A stretch of 64,000 nt of DNA from Evansella sp. AB-P1. Lineage in GTDB: Bacteria > Bacillota > Bacilli > Bacillales > Salisediminibacteriaceae. The DNA lies in contig NZ_JARUKY010000001.1 in the NCBI RefSeq assembly GCF_029688925.1, positions 1 to 64,000 of the forward strand, in the 5' to 3' direction. The position numbers and the translations under genes are program-made. Below are positions 44,972 through 52,962 of the stretch, in pieces; position 1 is the stretch's first letter; every line of letters starts with the position of its first letter. The notes under the pieces were generated by a model. That model was not told the DNA's origin. It did no database searches and saw only the letters and a list, made by a program, of their open reading frames with translations.

Positions 44972-45838
44972 CTAAAGACGGGCTACGCCCTGCATGGGCT
45001 TTCTCGTTCGGAAAATCTGTAATATTCCTTCTGGAAGTTTTGCAAGAAAATCTTCAAGGTGTTTCATTGAAATAGGTGAAGTACTTCGATAAATATATAC
45101 ATCGATCCCATAATCTCCAACAAGCATTAACGGTTTGCTTTGCTCAAATTGATGTAATTGATATGTGTAAAGTTCGTGAGGCGTATGCTTTTTTATACTG
45201 TCTTGTTTTCTTGAAAGACTATTATCTTTGGTGAAATCCGTAATTGTAATAATTTTAGCTAATGGGTTAAGTTTACTGAAAAACCAATTTAGTTCAGCTA
45301 AACGTTCTTGATTAATCTTATCAACGTTGCCTAGAAGAATGAGGTCAGCCATTTCTAATGGAGATATTAAAAGCTCACCTACTGAGGTTTCGTTTTTTTC
45401 TTCTCCGTTAAATGATTGTGACACAATATATTCATTAGAAGAGTATTGAAACCAAAAATTACCGGTATCGATTATATGAATATGTTTTAAGTTAAGGAGA
45501 TAATCATCCTCCATATTCGAATAATATGGGAATAATAATTGGATATTTGAAAACTTCTCTAGATCAATAATAAGTTGATCAACCTCTTTATTACTCTGGT
45601 CTTTTATAATAGAAACCAGGTCTTTTTTAGTACATGCTTCTCTATCATGAACTACTTCTGTTAGGATATTTTCTTGATAAAAATCTTCCGCCGAAATATC
45701 TTCATAAACAACAGTTGGATCACGTAAAAGAATAACTTTAGAATTCTTTTGTAATTTGATTTCCTTTATAAAAGACAGTTTGAGGCTGTCAGACAAACCA
45801 GATACTAATGTGACAGGAATTTCTTTGTCCTCAATCAT
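44972..45838 (-). pseudogene. degenerate COG0523/CobW gene, N-terminal piece
   Basis: Starts at ATG 45838 after AAAGGGAGG. The opening 'IPVTLVSGLSDSLKLSFIKE' aligns with COG0523 Walker A ('[17 protein letters not shown]') but lacks GKT. The CxCC metal motif is replaced by 'HDREACTKKD' and NKxD is 'GNVDKI'. It ends 'FLAKLPEGILQ' at ~45016, where intact relatives continue 'AKG'; the tail residues come from the insertion element. Before disruption it would have been a ~370-residue GTPase-dead paralogue beside rpsN2. Joining GILQ to GTKAIC restores the alignment without a gap. Confidence 0.8.
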
Positions 45839-45857
45839 GGAAACCTCCCTTTTGGTA

Positions 45858-45872
45858 ACATAATGATAACTA
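45858..45872 (-). promoter_or_regulatory. weak Zur-box-like site upstream of the broken cobW
   Basis: TAGTTATCATTATGT on the minus strand agrees with about 11 of 14 informative positions of TCGTAAT-N-ATTACGA. It lies 20 bases before the ATG at 45838. Confidence 0.35.
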
Positions 45873-45880
45873 ATAAAAGG

Positions 45881-45904
45881 AGAAGCCCGTATGGATGGGC
45901 TTCT
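45881..45904 (-). terminator. terminator after rpsN2
   Basis: An 8-bp stem AGAAGCCC/GGGCTTCT with an 8-base loop; on the minus strand it is followed by CCTTTTATT. Confidence 0.6.
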
Positions 45905-45937
45905 ATACATACATTGATTTTACCTTCGTTTTACTAC

Positions 45938-46207
45938 TTACCAGCTTGACTTTTTTACTCCGGGTATTTGTCCCTTGTGAGCTAACTCTCTAAATGCAAT
46001 TCTAGAAAGTTTAAACTTGCGAAGTACACCTCTAGGTCTCCCTGTCATTTCACACCTTCTAGTAAGACGAGCAGGATTAGAGTCCCTTGGAAGTTTACGT
46101 AATGCCTCATAATCGCCCTTAGCTTTTAATTCTTTTCTTAATTCAGCATATTGAGCAACTAATGCTTGGCGTTTTCTTTCCTTTGCTACCATTGATTTTT
46201 TAGCCAT
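45938..46207 (-). CDS. rpsN2: 30S ribosomal protein S14, zinc-free (C-) paralogue
   Basis: An 89-residue S14 of the long form without the CxxC...CxxC zinc ribbon of the normal 61-residue Bacillus S14. '[48 protein letters not shown]' (split at residues ~42-89) holds just one Cys. In B. subtilis the equivalent (YhzA) replaces zinc-bound S14 during zinc starvation under Zur. A Zur box lies 26 bases upstream of ATG 46207, which has AGGAGG before it. Confidence 0.95.
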   Translation of the reverse strand: MAKKSMVAKERKRQALVAQYAELRKELKAKGDYEALRKLPRDSNPARLTRRCEMTGRPRGVLRKFKLSRIAFRELAHKGQIPGVKKSSW

Positions 46208-46232
46208 TACTATTTTCCTCCTTTTATTATTT

Positions 46233-46253
46233 AAATCGTAATCATTACGCTTT
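46233..46253 (-). promoter_or_regulatory. Zur box of rpsN2
   Basis: Palindrome with arms AAATCGTAAT and ATTACGCTTT around a central C, matching the Bacillus Zur consensus at 20 of 21 positions. Placed 26 bases upstream of rpsN2. Confidence 0.93.
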
Positions 46254-46325
46254 GTGCTGTGGTTTTATCATACCGAAAAATTTTCAGTAAGTAAAGGAAG
46301 GGGGCGGGAGGAGATATTTATTTTT

Positions 46326-46354
46326 TTGACAAGTAATGGTTGTCGGTTTAATAT
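46326..46354 (+). promoter_or_regulatory. promoter of the yciC-like/dcd operon
   Basis: TTGACA (46326-46331), 17 bases, TAATAT (46349-46354), directly followed by a Zur box. Confidence 0.75.
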
Positions 46355-46361
46355 ATAACAT

Positions 46362-46382
46362 AAATCGTAACTATTACGTTTT
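46362..46382 (+). promoter_or_regulatory. Zur box of the yciC-like/dcd operon
   Basis: Arms AAATCGTAAC and ATTACGTTTT around a central T, 8 bases after the -10, where a bound repressor would block transcription. Confidence 0.92.
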
Positions 46383-46408
46383 AAAACAATGAGACGGGGG
46401 CATATCCA

Positions 46409-47608
46409 ATGAAAAAAAGAATACCAGTTACTGTTTTAAGCGGTTATTTAGGAGCAGGAAAAACAACAATCCTTAATTATATACTTAAAAATCGAGAGGG
46501 GCTTAGAGTAGCTGTTATTGTTAATGATATGAGTGAGATCAACATTGATGCTGAGTTAGTAAAACAAGGAGGAGAGCTTTCGAGAACAGAAGAAAAGCTT
46601 GTAGAAATGTCTAATGGTTGTATCTGTTGTACTTTAAGGGAAGATTTATTAATTGAGGTAGAGAAGCTAGCGAAGGCTGGAAACATTGATTATATCGTCA
46701 TTGAATCAACTGGTATAAGTGAACCAACGCCAGTGGCTCAAACCTTTTCCTACATTGATGAAGAGCTTGGTATAGACTTAACACAGTTTTGCCAATTAGA
46801 CACGATGGTAACAGTAGTGGATGCCAACCGTTTTTGGAAGGATTTTAGATCAGGAGAAAGCTTACTTGATCGAAAGGAAGCTCTTGGAGAAGAGGATACT
46901 AGGGAAATTGCCGATTTACTTATTGATCAAATTGAGTTTTGTGATGTTCTTTTATTAAATAAATGTGACCTTGTATCAGAACTCGAGCTAGAGAAGCTTG
47001 AAAAGGTACTCAGAACTTTACAACCAAAGGCAAAAATTATTCGTACTATAAACGGATGTATTTCTCCAAAAGAAATTTTAAATACATGTTTATTTAATTT
47101 TGAGAAGGCTAGTTCATCTGCAGGTTGGATTCGTGAACTTTCCCAAGGACACCAGCAGCATACTCCTGAAACAGAGGAGTATGGGATTTCATCTTTTGTA
47201 TATCAACGACGGCTCCCATTTCATTCAGAACGTTTTAATAATTGGATACATTCTATGCCAGAGGAAGTGGTAAGAGCAAAGGGGATTGTTTGGTGTGCAA
47301 CAAGGAATAATGTAGCTCTTATAATGTCTCAAGCTGGACCATCTGTTTCCGTCGAACCGATTAGTTATTGGGTAGCGTCTCTACCAAAGGTGGAACAAGA
47401 ACACCTTATAAAACAAAATCCACATTTACTAGATGACTGGGATGTTGAATATGGTGATCGGCATACGAAGCTTGCGTTTATAGGTGTTGATATTGATCCT
47501 AGTGAAATTACAAGGGAATTGGATAAGTGTTTATTAACCCCATCAGAGTACGATACGGACTGGGGGATGTTACCTGACCCATTTAACTGGAAATTACAAA
47601 AAGCATAA
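46409..47608 (+). CDS. yciC: COG0523 GTPase, YciC-like zinc metallochaperone
   Basis: A 399-residue P-loop GTPase. Walker A '[14 protein letters not shown]' (residues ~9-22), metal-binding '[11 protein letters not shown]' (CxCC, ~70-80), '[10 protein letters not shown]', 'LLNKCDLV' (NKxD) and a C-terminal CobW domain ('[19 protein letters not shown]', '[16 protein letters not shown]'). Length and motifs match B. subtilis YciC, a Zur-controlled protein thought to deliver zinc to client enzymes. ATG 46409 follows AGACGGGGG. dcd follows within 15 bases. Confidence 0.92.
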   Translation: MKKRIPVTVLSGYLGAGKTTILNYILKNREGLRVAVIVNDMSEINIDAELVKQGGELSRTEEKLVEMSNGCICCTLREDLLIEVEKLAKAGNIDYIVIESTGISEPTPVAQTFSYIDEELGIDLTQFCQLDTMVTVVDANRFWKDFRSGESLLDRKEALGEEDTREIADLLIDQIEFCDVLLLNKCDLVSELELEKLEKVLRTLQPKAKIIRTINGCISPKEILNTCLFNFEKASSSAGWIRELSQGHQQHTPETEEYGISSFVYQRRLPFHSERFNNWIHSMPEEVVRAKGIVWCATRNNVALIMSQAGPSVSVEPISYWVASLPKVEQEHLIKQNPHLLDDWDVEYGDRHTKLAFIGVDIDPSEITRELDKCLLTPSEYDTDWGMLPDPFNWKLQKA

Positions 47609-47623
47609 GGAGAAATGAGGGGA

Positions 47624-48181
47624 ATGAAATTGGTGTTATCTGGAAGAACCATATTTTCAAAAATAAATAGGAAAGAAATCATGATAGAGCCCTTTACTTT
47701 GGAGCAAATTCAACCAGCCTCCATTGATTTACGTTTAGGTACACATTTTCTAGCTATTGACGAACATAAAAATGCCGCAATTTCTTTAGAAAAACCTGGG
47801 AACTATAGAGAGATTAAGACAGAAGAGAAAATAATTCTTCCACCCCATACTTTTTTGTTAGCAACTACAATGGAAACGCTAGAGCTACCAAACAACTTAA
47901 CTGCATTTGTAGAAGGAAGAAGTTCTATCGGACGCTTAGGATTGTTTATTCAAAATGCAGGCTGGGTAGACCCAGGCTTTAAAGGACAGATTACATTAGA
48001 ATTATTTAATGCAAACAGTCTTCCTATCGAATTAACTGTGGGGAGAAGGATTTGTCAGTTAGTGGTTGCAGAAGTAAACGAAGAGGCAGAGCCATATAAG
48101 GGAAAGTATCTTTACCAGTCGGGTGCTACTAACAGCAAGATATATCAAGACGAGGAAGTGAAAATCAATAGTAAAGTATAA
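47624..48181 (+). CDS. dcd: dCTP deaminase (Dcd/Dut superfamily)
   Basis: A ~185-residue trimeric deaminase-fold protein with '[13 protein letters not shown]', '[18 protein letters not shown]', '[36 protein letters not shown]' (split at residues ~88-125) and '[13 protein letters not shown]'. It converts dCTP to dUTP without zinc, whereas the usual dCMP deaminase (ComEB type) is a zinc enzyme. It sits directly behind the Zur-controlled yciC-like gene, so it probably serves as a zinc-sparing source of dUMP. Start at ATG 47624 or the in-frame ATG 47615; AAGGAG (47607-47612) fits 47624 better. Confidence 0.88.
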   Translation: MKLVLSGRTIFSKINRKEIMIEPFTLEQIQPASIDLRLGTHFLAIDEHKNAAISLEKPGNYREIKTEEKIILPPHTFLLATTMETLELPNNLTAFVEGRSSIGRLGLFIQNAGWVDPGFKGQITLELFNANSLPIELTVGRRICQLVVAEVNEEAEPYKGKYLYQSGATNSKIYQDEEVKINSKV

Positions 48182-48204
48182 AAGATACAATAGCTCAAAA
48201 ATAC

Positions 48205-48225
48205 AAATAGTAATAATTACGATTT
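48205..48225 (+). promoter_or_regulatory. Zur box upstream of the His-rich COG0523 gene
   Basis: Arms AAATAGTAAT and ATTACGATTT around a central A, 60 bases before the ATG at 48285. Confidence 0.92.
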
Positions 48226-48284
48226 ACCTCAATATAATTAAGGTAAGATAAAATAAAGGGATATCGTAAGGGGAGAGGTAGGGA

Positions 48285-49274
48285 ATGGAAAAAATTCCAG
48301 TATTCGTTCTAAGTGGATTTTTAGGGAGTGGTAAAACAACACTTTTAAAGCAATTACTACAAACATGTGAAGAAAAGGGAGTTACTCCTGCTGTTTTAAT
48401 GAATGAAATAGGGAAAACAGATATGGATGGAGAGATTATTCTCGAAAAGAATAAACAACAAATTATTGAGAAGTTATTGGATGGTTGTATTTGCTGCAGT
48501 AAAAAAAGTGAAGTTTCCGATTCAATCAAAAAACTCCTTCAAAATCAGCCAGATGTCATTTTTATTGAATTGACAGGGGTTGCTAATCCGGAGGAAGTGG
48601 TAGATTCTTTGACTGAACCTGAAATGATAGATAATCTTTACTTAGAAAAAGTGATAACAGTCCTTGATGGGGAGAATGTTCTTGAGTATAACAGTATTTT
48701 TGATTCTGTTCGAGAATTGGTACAAACAACAAGACGGCAAATAGAAGTTGCTGATATATTAATAGTCAATAAAGTAGACTTAATTTCAGAATCTCATAAG
48801 GAAAAAGTAAAGAAAGTAATTAAAAAACAAAATACAGTATCCCCTGTTTATTTTACCTCTTATTGTGAAGTAGATATTAACCTTTTGTTAAGAGATATAA
48901 AGGTAATCAAGAATAAATTATCATTACACAAAAAAAGGCATACACATTCTCATGATGAACATAACCATGAACATAAACACAATCACAAACATAAACAAAA
49001 CCGATCCTATGCACGAATAAATACAATTACATTGGATTTTAACCACCAGACGAAACCTGCTAAAGTGGATAAATTTTTAAAGAAGTGGCGGCCCAACTTG
49101 TTAAGGGCAAAAGGTTATATTCCTTTAAAAGATGGTAGCTACTTACTACAACACGTAATGAAAAGAACTTACTTGGAACCATCAGAATATATGGATAGAC
49201 ATTACTTAGTGATGATTGGTATTGACTTAAATATAAATGAAGTAGAAAACGAATGGGCAAAATTGAATGTATAA
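48285..49274 (+). CDS. COG0523 GTPase with histidine-rich loop
   Basis: A 329-residue P-loop GTPase: Walker A 'LSGFLGSGKTTLLKQLL', 'DGCICCSKKSE' (CxCC), 'IELTGVANPEEVVD', 'IVNKVDLI'. Between the G domain and the CobW C-domain lies a metal-binding segment 'HTHSHDEHNHEHKHNHKHK' (near residues 223-241) with nine His. The C-terminal 'WRPNLLRAKGYIPLKDGSY' closes the CobW fold. Likely a zinc-binding/delivering chaperone of the zinc-starvation response. GGGGAGAGGTAGGGA precedes ATG 48285; single-gene unit with its own Zur box and terminator. Confidence 0.9.
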   Translation: MEKIPVFVLSGFLGSGKTTLLKQLLQTCEEKGVTPAVLMNEIGKTDMDGEIILEKNKQQIIEKLLDGCICCSKKSEVSDSIKKLLQNQPDVIFIELTGVANPEEVVDSLTEPEMIDNLYLEKVITVLDGENVLEYNSIFDSVRELVQTTRRQIEVADILIVNKVDLISESHKEKVKKVIKKQNTVSPVYFTSYCEVDINLLLRDIKVIKNKLSLHKKRHTHSHDEHNHEHKHNHKHKQNRSYARINTITLDFNHQTKPAKVDKFLKKWRPNLLRAKGYIPLKDGSYLLQHVMKRTYLEPSEYMDRHYLVMIGIDLNINEVENEWAKLNV

Positions 49275-49283
49275 TGAATAAAG

Positions 49284-49316
49284 ACAACAAAGGAATTTTC
49301 TTTTGTTGTTTTTTTC
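49284..49316 (+). terminator. terminator after the His-rich COG0523 gene
   Basis: Stem ACAACAAA/TTTGTTGT (49284-49291 with 49302-49309) and a run of T. Confidence 0.8.
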
Positions 49317-49326
49317 TTTTGAATGA

Positions 49327-49396
49327 TAAGAATTTATAAAATTTTTACTCTACGAAAGTTATCTAGCTACAGGCACATTAGGGCGCCTGTAGCTTT
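49327..49396. repeat. short copy of the modular intergenic repeat
   Basis: Starts TAAGAATTTATAAAATTTTT and contains GTTATCTAGCT, then a 10-bp hairpin AGCTACAGGC/GCCTGTAGCT (49365-49374 with 49385-49394) followed by TTTTCTT. Shares both edges with the 214-bp copy at 32669-32882 but lacks its structured middle. The hairpin could also terminate transcription. Confidence 0.5.
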
Positions 49397-49403
49397 TCTT
49401 GTT

Positions 49404-49424
49404 AAATCGTAATTATTTGGATTT
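49404..49424 (+). promoter_or_regulatory. Zur box upstream of the permease gene
   Basis: Arms AAATCGTAAT and ATTTGGATTT around a central T; left arm perfect, right arm with two changes. 60 bases before the permease operon. Confidence 0.75.
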
Positions 49425-49485
49425 GTTGTCATGATCCTACCTTGTCCGAATATATTTTCAGTAAATATAAATAGTGGAGGATCTA

Positions 49486-50487
49486 ATGATACGGCGTATT
49501 GAACAGAATTTGGCAGAAATAACAGGTTTTATTATTCTAGTTTCTGTATTTTATCTTGTGGTAGTCAATGAACGTTGGACTGTGCAAACAATTTTATTGC
49601 CAGAATCCCTTTTAGCCTTCAACACGATTTTTCTTAGTATTTTAATTGAGGCAATCCCCTTTGTTCTAATTGGAGTTTTTATAGCGGGGCTGATACAAGT
49701 TTTTGTTACAGAAGAGCATATAAAAAAACTAATCCCTAAAAATAGAATCATGGCTGTAGGGATGAGTTGTATGTTGGGAGCTTTATTTCCAGCATGTGAA
49801 TGTGGGATCGTTCCAATTGTAAGAAAACTAGTCTATAAGGGGGTGCCCATCTTTGCGGGCGTAGGTTTTCTTTTGACTGGCCCACTCATAAACCCGATTG
49901 TTATTGCTTCCACCTATATGGCTTTTGGTCAGGATCTAAGAATAGCGTTAATAAGAATGGGACTGGGACTGCTCATTGCACTTGTTATTGCCGTGAGTAT
50001 TAGTTTTCTATTTAAGGGGAATCAATTAAAAAAAACAGCGACTCTCCTTGAACCTGAGCAGTCTACCAAACGTTTTCCCCTCCTTTTACGAATAAGGGCC
50101 ATGTTGATCCATTCTGTAGATGAATTTTTTGATGTTGCTAAATATTTAATAATTGGAGCCATGTTAGCTGCATTGGTTCAAACCTATGTATCTACAAATT
50201 ACCTGATAGGATTAGGAGAAGGAATGATGTTTTCTACAGCAATCATGATGGGGCTTGCTTATCTTTTATCCCTTTGTTCAGAAGCAGATGCCTTTATCGG
50301 CGCCTCCTTTCGTCATGTGTTTCCAGAAACCTCAATATTAGGATTTCTTATTTATGGTCCAATGCTTGATTTAAAAAACACGATAATGATGCTTGCTGTA
50401 TTTAAACTTCGTTTTGTATTGGTGTTAATGATCATTATAACAATTAGCGTCTTTGGTGTACTGACGTTTGTTCATCCTTGGATATGA
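49486..50487 (+). CDS. ycgR: UPF0718 (DUF318) permease, YcgR-like
   Basis: A 333-residue membrane protein with about eight spans. The first half has 'IEAIPFVLIGVFIAGLIQVFV' and the family's 'FPACECGIVPIVRKLVYKGVP' with 'GFLLTGPLINPIVIASTYMAFG'; the second half has 'LCSEADAFIGASF' and 'FLIYGPMLDLKNT'. The 'CECG' and 'CSEADAF' blocks are candidate metal or redox sites. ATG 49486 follows TGGAGGATCTA. It forms an operon with the YcgQ-like gene; the Zur box suggests a role in zinc acquisition or trafficking, but transport has not been shown for this family. Confidence 0.85.
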   Translation: MIRRIEQNLAEITGFIILVSVFYLVVVNERWTVQTILLPESLLAFNTIFLSILIEAIPFVLIGVFIAGLIQVFVTEEHIKKLIPKNRIMAVGMSCMLGALFPACECGIVPIVRKLVYKGVPIFAGVGFLLTGPLINPIVIASTYMAFGQDLRIALIRMGLGLLIALVIAVSISFLFKGNQLKKTATLLEPEQSTKRFPLLLRIRAMLIHSVDEFFDVAKYLIIGAMLAALVQTYVSTNYLIGLGEGMMFSTAIMMGLAYLLSLCSEADAFIGASFRHVFPETSILGFLIYGPMLDLKNTIMMLAVFKLRFVLVLMIIITISVFGVLTFVHPWI

Positions 50488-50499
50488 GGAGGTAGTTCG

Positions 50500-51309
50500 T
50501 TGTATTTGCAAACTCAGCAAGCGGTGAAAGCAATCGTATTATTACTGTTTTCCGGATTTATTTTTATGCTTCATCATACAGGAGAGATTACAAAATTTAT
50601 TAATCCTCAATACACAGCATTTAGCCAGATAGCTTCAGTTATTTTTTTGTTACTATTTTTTATTCAAGTCCCTAGAATCTTTATATCCAGAGAGCAGGCG
50701 GAAGATCATGATTACTGTACGATATTAGGGTGTAATCATGAAATGGGTGATAAGAGAAAAGTTTCTTTAAAGACTGGTGTAGTTTATTCCATTATCCTAC
50801 TTCCCTTGGTAACAGGTTTATTGTTTCCGTATAAGGAACTTGGAGCAGCAGAGGCTGTAAAAAGAGGGATTTGTTATACGCCAATCCAGAAGCATTCAAG
50901 TCATTCAGAGGTATTAGAAACGTCTAATAAAACTCTTGACGAAATGGTGAGAAGTCCTGTTCTTATTTTAGATAACTTTAATTTTTTGGATTATGTGAAC
51001 AACATCATAACCTATCCTGAGTTATTTAATGAAAAACCTATTGAATTAGAGGGATTTATATTAATGGATGATACATTGTCTCATCATCCACTCTTGGGTA
51101 GGTTTTTAGTTACACATTGTGTTGCAGATGCCCATGTTACAGGATTGCTCTTATCAAACGATGATGAAAATCTACGAAATATAAATGGTTGGGTTAAAGT
51201 GAACGGACAAATTAAAAGATTGGAAACTAATGGTATAGAAATACCGATTATTCAAGTAAAGGAATGGAAACAAATAGATCAACCAGAAGCACCATATATT
51301 TATCCGTAA
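50500..51309 (+). CDS. ycgQ: TIGR03943/UPF0703 protein, YcgQ-like
   Basis: A 269-residue protein: two or three N-terminal membrane spans (residues ~10-65), a short Cys/His loop 'YCTILGCNHEMGD', a further span near 92-112, then an extracytoplasmic beta-rich domain ('IELEGFILMDDTL', 'HCVADAHVTGLLLSNDD', 'GWVKVNGQI'). Always found next to YcgR-type permeases, as here (12-bp gap). TTG 50500 is preceded by GAGGAGG. Probably the partner subunit of the permease. Confidence 0.85.
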   Translation: MYLQTQQAVKAIVLLLFSGFIFMLHHTGEITKFINPQYTAFSQIASVIFLLLFFIQVPRIFISREQAEDHDYCTILGCNHEMGDKRKVSLKTGVVYSIILLPLVTGLLFPYKELGAAEAVKRGICYTPIQKHSSHSEVLETSNKTLDEMVRSPVLILDNFNFLDYVNNIITYPELFNEKPIELEGFILMDDTLSHHPLLGRFLVTHCVADAHVTGLLLSNDDENLRNINGWVKVNGQIKRLETNGIEIPIIQVKEWKQIDQPEAPYIYP

Positions 51310-51329
51310 TGTAAGAGGGAAGCTATTTT

Positions 51330-51350
51330 AAATAATAATAAATACTATTT
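51330..51350 (+). promoter_or_regulatory. Zur box upstream of zur
   Basis: Arms AAATAATAAT and AATACTATTT around a central A; differs by two bases from the perfect palindrome at 54053. Suggests Zur autoregulation. Confidence 0.65.
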
Positions 51351-51425
51351 ATTTCATAGGATAATAAAAGTATAATTATATTATAAATTATAAGATCAAT
51401 GGATTTATTTGAGTGAGGGAATGTA

Positions 51426-51836
51426 ATGAAAGTAGAAGTAGCTATGCAAAAATTAAAAGAAAAAGGATATAAATATACTCAAAAAAGAGAGAAGATTTTA
51501 GAAATATTTACGAAAGTAAACGGTTATCTTTCTGTAAAAGACGTTTACAAAAAAATAAAACAAGACTATCCTACCATTAGTTTAAATACGGTCTACCTTA
51601 ATCTTTCCTTCTTTGAAGAGGCAGAGATTTTAGAAACGACAGATTTAAATGGGGAAAAAGTCTATAGGTTTTCTTGTGAAGATCAACATCATCATCATAT
51701 TATTTGTACAGAATGTGGGAAGGTAAAAGCTATTAATATATGTCCAATGGATGCCATATATGGTAACCCTCCTGGATTCACAATAACTGGCCATAAATTT
51801 GAAATATATGGGTGCTGTGATGAGTGTAATAAATAA
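51426..51836 (+). CDS. zur: zinc-uptake regulator, Fur family (Zur)
   Basis: A 136-residue Fur-family repressor: winged helix with 'KYTQKREKILEIF' and 'PTISLNTVYLNLSFFEEAEIL', the metal-sensing 'DQHHHHIICTECGKV' and a C-terminal 'CCDEC'. Two CxxC pairs form the structural zinc site. Fur, PerR and Zur are hard to tell apart by sequence alone; the surrounding zinc regulon with its eight Zur boxes makes Zur the best call. When zinc is scarce, repression is lifted. ATG 51426 follows GAGTGAGGGA. Confidence 0.87.
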   Translation: MKVEVAMQKLKEKGYKYTQKREKILEIFTKVNGYLSVKDVYKKIKQDYPTISLNTVYLNLSFFEEAEILETTDLNGEKVYRFSCEDQHHHHIICTECGKVKAINICPMDAIYGNPPGFTITGHKFEIYGCCDECNK

Positions 51837-51856
51837 CTAGCAAAGGTATTAACTAT

Positions 51857-51898
51857 AAAAAAGAGGGACTTCGAATTAAATTTAAGTTCCCTCTTTTC
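51857..51898. terminator. terminator between zur and the convergent cobW
   Basis: AAAAGAGGGACTT pairs with AAGTTCCCTCTTTT (one bulge) and is followed by T-rich sequence. Confidence 0.75.
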
Positions 51899-51945
51899 TT
51901 ATTATACTTGTTAAGCTATATAGCTGTAGAGAAAACCTTTAATGA

Positions 51946-52872
51946 CTATGCTTGAAGCTCAATTAATGTTGCATTCATATGTTCAAAATCCAGATTTTCT
52001 CCTATAACGACCATTAGTGTTGAATAATCATTTTGATTTCTGTAACGTTCTATCATTATTCCTCCATAGGAATAGTTGAATAGATATATTCCTGGACTTT
52101 CATCTAATTTAACAAAGCCTTTTGCTCTATATAATTGTCCGGGTAACTTGTTTAACCATTTTTCCAAACGTATACGATTGACTGGGTGTTCTATACGGAA
52201 AGTAAAAGTACGTAAGTTGAAATGGGCATGTTCTTCTTTATGACTGGCATATGATGGTGATTTCAAAGTATGGTTTGTAGAGAATATTATTTTCGGATTG
52301 ATATCTGCATGTACGGCAGGAATTATGGTTCCATCTCTGTTTTCTCTCTTAACGCTTGCAATTAACGAGTCGATCATATCTTCCTGGACTGTATCTAATT
52401 TGTTGACAACAATAACATCCGCATATTTTATGTGTTCTCTTATAAGTTTTTTTAGTTTAATACTCATTTGTCCCATAAGCCACTGCTTAGCATTTACTAC
52501 AGTAATAATACCTTTCATTTCAATTTTATTTGCTAGTACTGGGTGTGTACAAGCATCAACAGTCTCTATTAAGTGAGCTGCACCTGACGACTCTATATAT
52601 ATGGCATCCAATTCATAGGTTGATAATAATTCCTCTAGTCGTAAGCTTAATTCTCCTTGCAAATTGCAGCATATACATCCATTCAATAATTCTTTTATTG
52701 GAGTATCCTTTGGGATGAGTTGACTATCAATGCTGATTTCTCCCATTTCGTTCATAATAACTCCAATGTTTCTCCCTTGCTTCTGTTCAAATTCAATTAA
52801 TTTAGCTAATAATGTACTTTTTCCACTTCCTAGAAAGCCACTAAGTATAAATATATCAACTTTACTACTCAT
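51946..52872 (-). CDS. COG0523 GTPase
   Basis: A 308-residue P-loop GTPase, shorter than YciC. 'ILSGFLGSGKSTLLAKL', 'NGCICCNLQGEL' (CxCC), 'YIESSGAAHLIETV', 'VVNKLDTV', then 'KLPGQLYRAKGFVKLDESPG' of the CobW C-domain. AAAAGGAGAT precedes ATG 52872. It lies 90 bp downstream of folE2, probably in the same Zur-controlled transcript, and so may supply metal for, or functionally pair with, the GTP cyclohydrolase step. Confidence 0.9.
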   Translation of the reverse strand: MSSKVDIFILSGFLGSGKSTLLAKLIEFEQKQGRNIGVIMNEMGEISIDSQLIPKDTPIKELLNGCICCNLQGELSLRLEELLSTYELDAIYIESSGAAHLIETVDACTHPVLANKIEMKGIITVVNAKQWLMGQMSIKLKKLIREHIKYADVIVVNKLDTVQEDMIDSLIASVKRENRDGTIIPAVHADINPKIIFSTNHTLKSPSYASHKEEHAHFNLRTFTFRIEHPVNRIRLEKWLNKLPGQLYRAKGFVKLDESPGIYLFNYSYGGIMIERYRNQNDYSTLMVVIGENLDFEHMNATLIELQA

Positions 52873-52962
52873 GTATAATTAATCTCCTTTTAATTCTATT
52901 TATTTGAGTCTTGTATCTATCTCGCTAATTAGTATTACAAGATTGAATTTCTAAAGTCCCTA

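Larger units (their letters stand above)
42984..45015 (-). mobile_element. single-gene IS200/IS605-type element (tnpB only)
   Basis: A ~2.03-kb insertion in a cobW gene. The right end (near 42984-43020) has CTCCCAC-AGCTAAAGC-AGTGGG, the subterminal hairpin typical of these elements. The left end (near 44960-45015) has another hairpin region (CCCATGTCTAAAGAC / GCATGGG), with a further perfect hairpin TCGCCACACA/TGTGTGGCGA at 44909-44941. There are no terminal inverted repeats and no obvious target duplication. The left flank in element orientation is ...ATATTAC, so the target is probably TTAC. No tnpA, so it can move only if helped in trans. Confidence 0.8.
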
